NCBI GenBank assembly: GCA_021808035.1
Contig: JAKBCG010000071.1
Location: 1 to 9,833, forward strand
Source: Pseudomonadota bacterium
GTDB taxonomy: Bacteria; Pseudomonadota; Gammaproteobacteria; Steroidobacterales; Steroidobacteraceae
Length of the DNA stretch: 9,833 nt
Direction of reading: 5' to 3'
Positions 7,290-9,833 of the stretch are shown here, in pieces. Made by a program: the position numbers and the translations under genes. Each line of letters starts with the position of its first letter. Position 1 is the stretch's first letter. The notes below the pieces were generated by a model. The model was not told the origin of the DNA, did not search any database, and saw only the letters and a program-made list of their open reading frames with translations.

Positions 7290-8195
7290 ATGGTCGGGAA
7301 AAAACCGTCTCTGGGCCGCGGCCTCGCCGAGCTGAGCCCGCTGCTCGCGAAACGCGCGCCGGCCGGCGTCGAGGCGCCGACCACACCGCCGGGCGGCGAG
7401 CACCTGGCGAAACTCCCGGTGGGTCTGCTGCAACGTGGCAAATACCAGCCTCGCGCCGACATGCGCGACGACACGCTCGAGGAGCTCGCCGAATCGATCA
7501 AGGCGCAAGGCGTGGTGCAGCCGATCGTCGTGCGGCCGCTCCCGCGCGCGAGCGAGGCCGAGACGCTGCGCTACGAGATCATCGCCGGCGAGCGCCGGTG
7601 GCGGGCAGCGCAACTCGCCGGTCTCGACGTGATTCCGGCGGTGGTGCGCGACGTGCCCGACGAGGCGGCGGTCGCGATGGCGTTGATCGAGAACATCCAG
7701 CGCGAGGACCTGAACCCGCTGGAGGAGGCACGCGCCTTCGCGAGGCTGATCGAGGAGTTCGGGCTGACCCACCAACAGGTCGCCGACGCGGTCGGCCGCT
7801 CGCGGGCGGCGGTGTCGAACCTGCTGCGGCTGATCGACCTTGCCGAGGATGTGAAGCACCTGGTCGAGGAGCGGCGGCTCGAGATGGGGCATGCGCGCGC
7901 GTTGCTCGCACTCGCCTCCCATCGCCAGCAGGCGGAGATCGCCGCGTTCGTCGCGAAGAAGGCGTTGTCGGTTCGAGAGACCGAAGCCCTGGTGCGACGT
8001 CTGAGCGCACCGCCGGGCGACGGGCGCGAACCCGCGACGCAGCGCGACCCTGACATCCAGCGGCTCGAGCGTGAGCTCGCCGACAAGCTCGGTGCAAAAG
8101 TGGCCTTCCAGCATGGTGCGGGCGGCAAGGGGAAGCTGGTGGTGAACTACAACAGCCTCGACGAGCTCGAGGGGATCCTCGCGCACATCCAGTGA
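7290..8195 (+). CDS. parB: Chromosome-partitioning protein ParB (Spo0J)
   Basis: ParB is a CTP-dependent DNA clamp that loads at parS sites near the origin, spreads along DNA and works with ParA in segregation. The product is 301 residues, normal for chromosomal ParB. Visible parts are the N-terminal SLGRGLAEL at 7-15, likely the ParA-contacting peptide; the ParB/Srx nuclease-like domain beginning LPVGLLQRGKYQPR at 42-55; CTP-binding GERRWRA at 100-106 and ENIQRE at 134-139; and a helix-turn-helix around LTHQQVADAVGRSRAAVSNL at 159-178. A linker around 240-255 leads to the C-terminal dimerisation domain, which ends LVVNYNSLDELEGIL. The ATG at 7290 has AGGA at 7276-7279, 10 bases upstream. No parS-like palindrome was seen in the window. 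The open minus-strand frame opposite it is a GC artefact. Confidence 0.97.
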   Translation: MVGKKPSLGRGLAELSPLLAKRAPAGVEAPTTPPGGEHLAKLPVGLLQRGKYQPRADMRDDTLEELAESIKAQGVVQPIVVRPLPRASEAETLRYEIIAGERRWRAAQLAGLDVIPAVVRDVPDEAAVAMALIENIQREDLNPLEEARAFARLIEEFGLTHQQVADAVGRSRAAVSNLLRLIDLAEDVKHLVEERRLEMGHARALLALASHRQQAEIAAFVAKKALSVRETEALVRRLSAPPGDGREPATQRDPDIQRLERELADKLGAKVAFQHGAGGKGKLVVNYNSLDELEGILAHIQ

Positions 8196-8260
8196 CGGAT
8201 CGCGCGACGGCGAGCGGGACAATCCGGGGATAATGCAGTGCAGCATCCGGAGCGTCAGCG

Positions 8261-8290
8261 CCCGACCGCGGACCGGGCCGCGGGATCGGG
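8261..8290. other. GC-rich inverted repeat downstream of parB
   Basis: CCCGA (8261-8265) and CCGCGG (8266-8271) can pair with CCGCGG (8278-8283) and TCGGG (8286-8290) around the six-base loop ACCGGG, with a two-base GA bulge. This makes an 11-pair stem about 65 bases after the parB stop. No T run follows, so it is not a classical intrinsic terminator. It may protect the 3' end of the parB message or assist termination. Confidence 0.45.
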
Positions 8291-8351
8291 TGACCGGTGG
8301 CCGGGAACCGGTGAACGCGATAAGCCGAAAAACCCTCTCGGTTTCGACGTA

Positions 8352-8380
8352 TTGTGAGGGGCCGGGCGCGTCTCTATAAT
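8352..8380 (+). promoter_or_regulatory. Promoter of the atp operon (sigma-70 type)
   Basis: TTGTGA at 8352-8357 and a perfect TATAAT at 8375-8380 are separated by exactly 17 bases. The expected transcription start is about 8386-8388, at the GGC just before a run of six T, leaving a leader of about 80 bases before atpI. Its place, directly ahead of the first gene of an ATP synthase operon, supports it. The right arm GTGAGGG of an imperfect inverted repeat with CCCTCTC (8334-8340) overlaps the -35 and could be an operator, but that is speculative. Confidence 0.62.
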
Positions 8381-8394
8381 GCGCCGGCTTTTTT
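8361..8394 (+). terminator. Terminator-like hairpin enclosing the atp -10 box
   Basis: GCCGGGCGC (8361-8369) pairs with GCGCCGGC (8381-8388) in eight G-C pairs with a single bulged G. The 11-base loop (8370-8380) contains TATAAT, and TTTTTT follows at 8389-8394. This has the form of an intrinsic terminator for transcripts arriving from parB. A transcript starting at the atp promoter (about 8387) would lack the left arm and could not form it. Structure seen by eye; no folding energy computed. Confidence 0.5.
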
Positions 8395-8468
8395 GGCCAG
8401 CATCGGCGTGCCCCTATGTTCTCGACGCTCGGCTGCCGGATGCCGCTGAAGCACTGGACCCCATCGCG

Positions 8469-8846
8469 ATGAACGGCATCGCGGGTCACGGACGAAGGCT
8501 CGTGATGCGCGTCGTGCTGCTGCAGTTCGGCAGTGCCGGCTTGGTCGCGTCGGCATGTCTCGGATTCCGGGGATGGGCCGCGGCCGGCGCGGCGCTTGCC
8601 GGCGGATCGATCGCGGCGATCGGCAGCGGCTTGTTGGGTTGGCGGATGTTCTTGCCGGGTGTCGCGGCGGCGACGGTGTTGCGGCGCGCGCTGTACGCGG
8701 GCGAAGCCTTGAAGTGGACCTGGACCGTCTTCGCGCTCTGGGCGGCGCTCGAACGCTGGCGGCTCGCGCCGCTGCCGTTGGTTCTGGGGCTGATCGTCGC
8801 CCAATTCGGCTACTGGTTCGGGTTCGTAGGGATGAAACGAGGGTGA
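8469..8846 (+). CDS. atpI: ATP synthase accessory protein I (AtpI)
   Basis: AtpI is a small membrane protein that helps assemble the c-ring of F-type ATP synthase and has been linked to magnesium supply; it is not part of the finished enzyme. From 8469 the product is 125 residues, matching E. coli AtpI (about 126). Four hydrophobic segments are visible at about 11-31, 36-57, 78-95 and 101-121, with the family-like YAGEALKW at 76-83. The frame is open from an ATG at 8379, but that codon lies inside the TATAAT box, ahead of the expected transcription start. A second option is ATG 8505 (or GTG 8502), which has a better ribosome site and gives 113 residues. It is the first gene of the atp operon; its TGA is 4 bases from atpB and lies within the atpB Shine-Dalgarno region. 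Sequence conservation is low, as is normal for AtpI, so position in the operon carries much of the call. Confidence 0.85.
   Translation: MNGIAGHGRRLVMRVVLLQFGSAGLVASACLGFRGWAAAGAALAGGSIAAIGSGLLGWRMFLPGVAAATVLRRALYAGEALKWTWTVFALWAALERWRLAPLPLVLGLIVAQFGYWFGFVGMKRG
8495..8498 (+). promoter_or_regulatory. Alternative ribosome binding site within atpI
   Basis: AAGG here, in GACGAAGG, is 6 bases before ATG 8505. It is stronger than anything before ATG 8469, so translation of atpI may really start at 8505. Confidence 0.35.
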
Positions 8847-8850
8847 ACGA

Positions 8851-9699
8851 ATGACGGCGACCGCGGGTGATACCAGCGGCGGGATGACCGAGTACATCCA
8901 GCACCACCTGACCTATTTGACGGTGCAGCTGCGTCCCGGCGCGTTCTGGGCGCTGCACCTCGACACCGTGTTCTTCAGCCTGCTGTTCTCGGTCGCCTTC
9001 CTCGTGGTGTTCATCCGCGCCGCGCATCGCGCCACTCCCGGCGTTCCGGGCAAGTTCCAGTGCGCTGTCGAGATGCTGATCGAGTTCGTCGATCAGATCG
9101 TCAAGGAGACCTTCGGCGGAAAGAGCCGGCTCGTCGCCCCGCTCGCGATCTCGGTGTTCGTGCTGGTGTTCCTGATGAACTTCATGGACCTGCTGCCGGT
9201 CGACGCGCTGCCGACCCTCGCGCGCGACCTCGGGATAGGTCATCTGCGAACGGTCGCGACCGCCGACATCAACACGACGCTCGGCATGGCGCTGTGCGTG
9301 TTCCTGCTGATCCAGTGGGTCGGGATCTCCGAGAAGGGCCTCGCGACGTTCTTCAGCGAATGGTTCACGGCACCGTTTCACGCGCACGGTGCGATCGCGA
9401 AGATCCTGCTCGCGCCGGCGAACCTGCTGTTGCGGCTGATCGAGGAGGCGGTGCGGCCGCTCAGCTTGAGCCTGCGATTGTTCGGCAACATGTATGCTGG
9501 CGAGCTGATCTTCGTCTTGATCGCGGTGCTCACGCTCGATGCGTCGCTGTCGCACCTGTCGACCTTCGTTTTCGGCCCGATCCAGCTGGTGGCGGATTTC
9601 ATCTGGACCCTGTTCCACATCCTGATCATCACGCTGCAAGCGTTCATCTTCGGGATGCTGTCGATCGTGTACCTGAGCATGGCCGCCGAACGTCACTGA
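8851..9699 (+). CDS. atpB: F1Fo ATP synthase subunit a (AtpB)
   Basis: Subunit a is the Fo stator protein in the inner membrane that forms the two proton half-channels beside the rotating c-ring. The product is 282 residues, close to the gammaproteobacterial norm of about 270-290. The essential arginine is R209 in SLRLFGNMYAGE (R210 in E. coli), and the conserved late LQAFIF with Q263 is present. Hydrophobic segments lie at about 38-56, 96-117, 143-158, 218-230 and 245-275, with an amphipathic NLLLRLIEEAVRPLSLSLRL helix bearing the key arginine. The N-terminal TEYIQHHLTYL is typical of proteobacterial subunit a. The ATG at 8851 has GAGG at 8839-8842, overlapping the end of atpI, with 8-base spacing. 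atpE follows after 53 bases. Confidence 0.97.
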   Translation: MTATAGDTSGGMTEYIQHHLTYLTVQLRPGAFWALHLDTVFFSLLFSVAFLVVFIRAAHRATPGVPGKFQCAVEMLIEFVDQIVKETFGGKSRLVAPLAISVFVLVFLMNFMDLLPVDALPTLARDLGIGHLRTVATADINTTLGMALCVFLLIQWVGISEKGLATFFSEWFTAPFHAHGAIAKILLAPANLLLRLIEEAVRPLSLSLRLFGNMYAGELIFVLIAVLTLDASLSHLSTFVFGPIQLVADFIWTLFHILIITLQAFIFGMLSIVYLSMAAERH

Positions 9700-9752
9700 G
9701 ATCCGTCCTTCGTTTCACCTTCATTCCTTGATCTGACCCTGGAGAGACTTCG

Positions 9753-9833
9753 ATGCAGAACGTAGTTCAAATCGCCCAAGTGATGAGCGCGACCGCGGTC
9801 GCGGTGGGCTTGTTGATCGGGCTCGGCGCGCTC
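9753..9833 (+). CDS. atpE: F1Fo ATP synthase subunit c (AtpE), 3'-truncated
   Basis: Only the first 27 codons are inside the window. They encode a short polar start (MQNVVQIAQVM) and then the hydrophobic first helix SATAVAVGLLIGLGAL, which fits the glycine/alanine-rich proteolipid of the rotor ring. GGAGAG at 9741-9746 is 6 bases before the ATG, a strong ribosome site consistent with the high demand for subunit c. The ion-binding carboxylate of helix 2 is beyond the edge. Position after atpB makes the call secure. Confidence 0.93.
   Translation, partial: MQNVVQIAQVMSATAVAVGLLIGLGAL

Noticed and set aside
8221..8250. A promoter or hairpin at GGGGATAATGCAGTGCAGCATCC
   Set aside because: GATAAT has no -35 partner at suitable spacing, and the possible stems are only four pairs and mutually exclusive.
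7243..8468. A parS site near parAB
   Set aside because: I looked for the TGTTTCACGTGAAACA palindrome and close variants and saw none here; parS may lie elsewhere near the origin.
6915..8897. A 660-codon open frame on the minus strand across parA, parB and atpI
   Set aside because: It lies opposite well-recognised genes, has no recognisable domain, and long antisense frames are expected in GC-rich DNA.
8374..9696. A 440-codon minus-strand frame opposite atpI and atpB
   Set aside because: It is antisense to conserved ATP synthase genes and has a low-complexity R/Q/E/H-rich product typical of a shadow frame.

Overview
The window is a GC-rich proteobacterial chromosome segment that runs into a core locus. 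The order rsmG-parA-parB-atpI-atpB-atpE is the origin-proximal arrangement of many gammaproteobacteria and some betaproteobacteria. I favour a gammaproteobacterium, but the sequence alone does not settle it. GC content was judged by eye, not computed. I see no tRNA, rRNA, CRISPR array, insertion sequence or integrase, and no gene-free gap exceeds 300 bases.

Layout. (1) 1-1199, plus strand: the C-terminal 398 residues of an OppA-like oligopeptide-binding protein, cut by the left edge. (2) 1297-1968, plus: an exported dihaem cytochrome c of the c4 type. (3) 1978-3849, minus, convergent with the cytochrome (9 bases apart): an exported S9 (prolyl oligopeptidase) family protein whose catalytic Ser is replaced by Gly. 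(4) 3947-4894, plus, divergent from the S9 gene: a metallo-beta-lactamase-fold hydrolase with all metal ligands. (5) 4870-5802, plus, overlapping the previous gene: a shortened MmgE/PrpD (2-methylcitrate dehydratase) homologue that lacks the family's active-site segment and most of its second domain. (6) 5795-6460 rsmG, 6457-7242 parA, 7290-8195 parB. (7) 8196-8468: a 273-base control region. (8) 8469-8846 atpI, 8851-9699 atpB, and the first 27 codons of atpE from 9753.

How the parts fit. Genes (4), (5), rsmG and parA form a chain with overlaps of 25, 8 and 4 bases, so they are probably co-transcribed and translationally coupled. parB follows after 47 bases and may have its own promoter, whose TATAAT -10 contains the parA stop codon. 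In related genomes mnmG usually sits directly upstream of rsmG; here that place is taken by the hydrolase and the PrpD-like gene. ParA and ParB segregate the chromosome, RsmG methylates 16S rRNA, and AtpI/B/E build the membrane sector of ATP synthase.

Most noteworthy points: the PrpD-like pseudoenzyme joined to a core operon; the S9 protein with its nucleophile missing; and a compact control element before atpI, in which the -10 box of the atp promoter lies in the loop of a terminator-like hairpin followed by six T. Most of the window is ordinary core genome. I do not see a clear new defence or mobile system.
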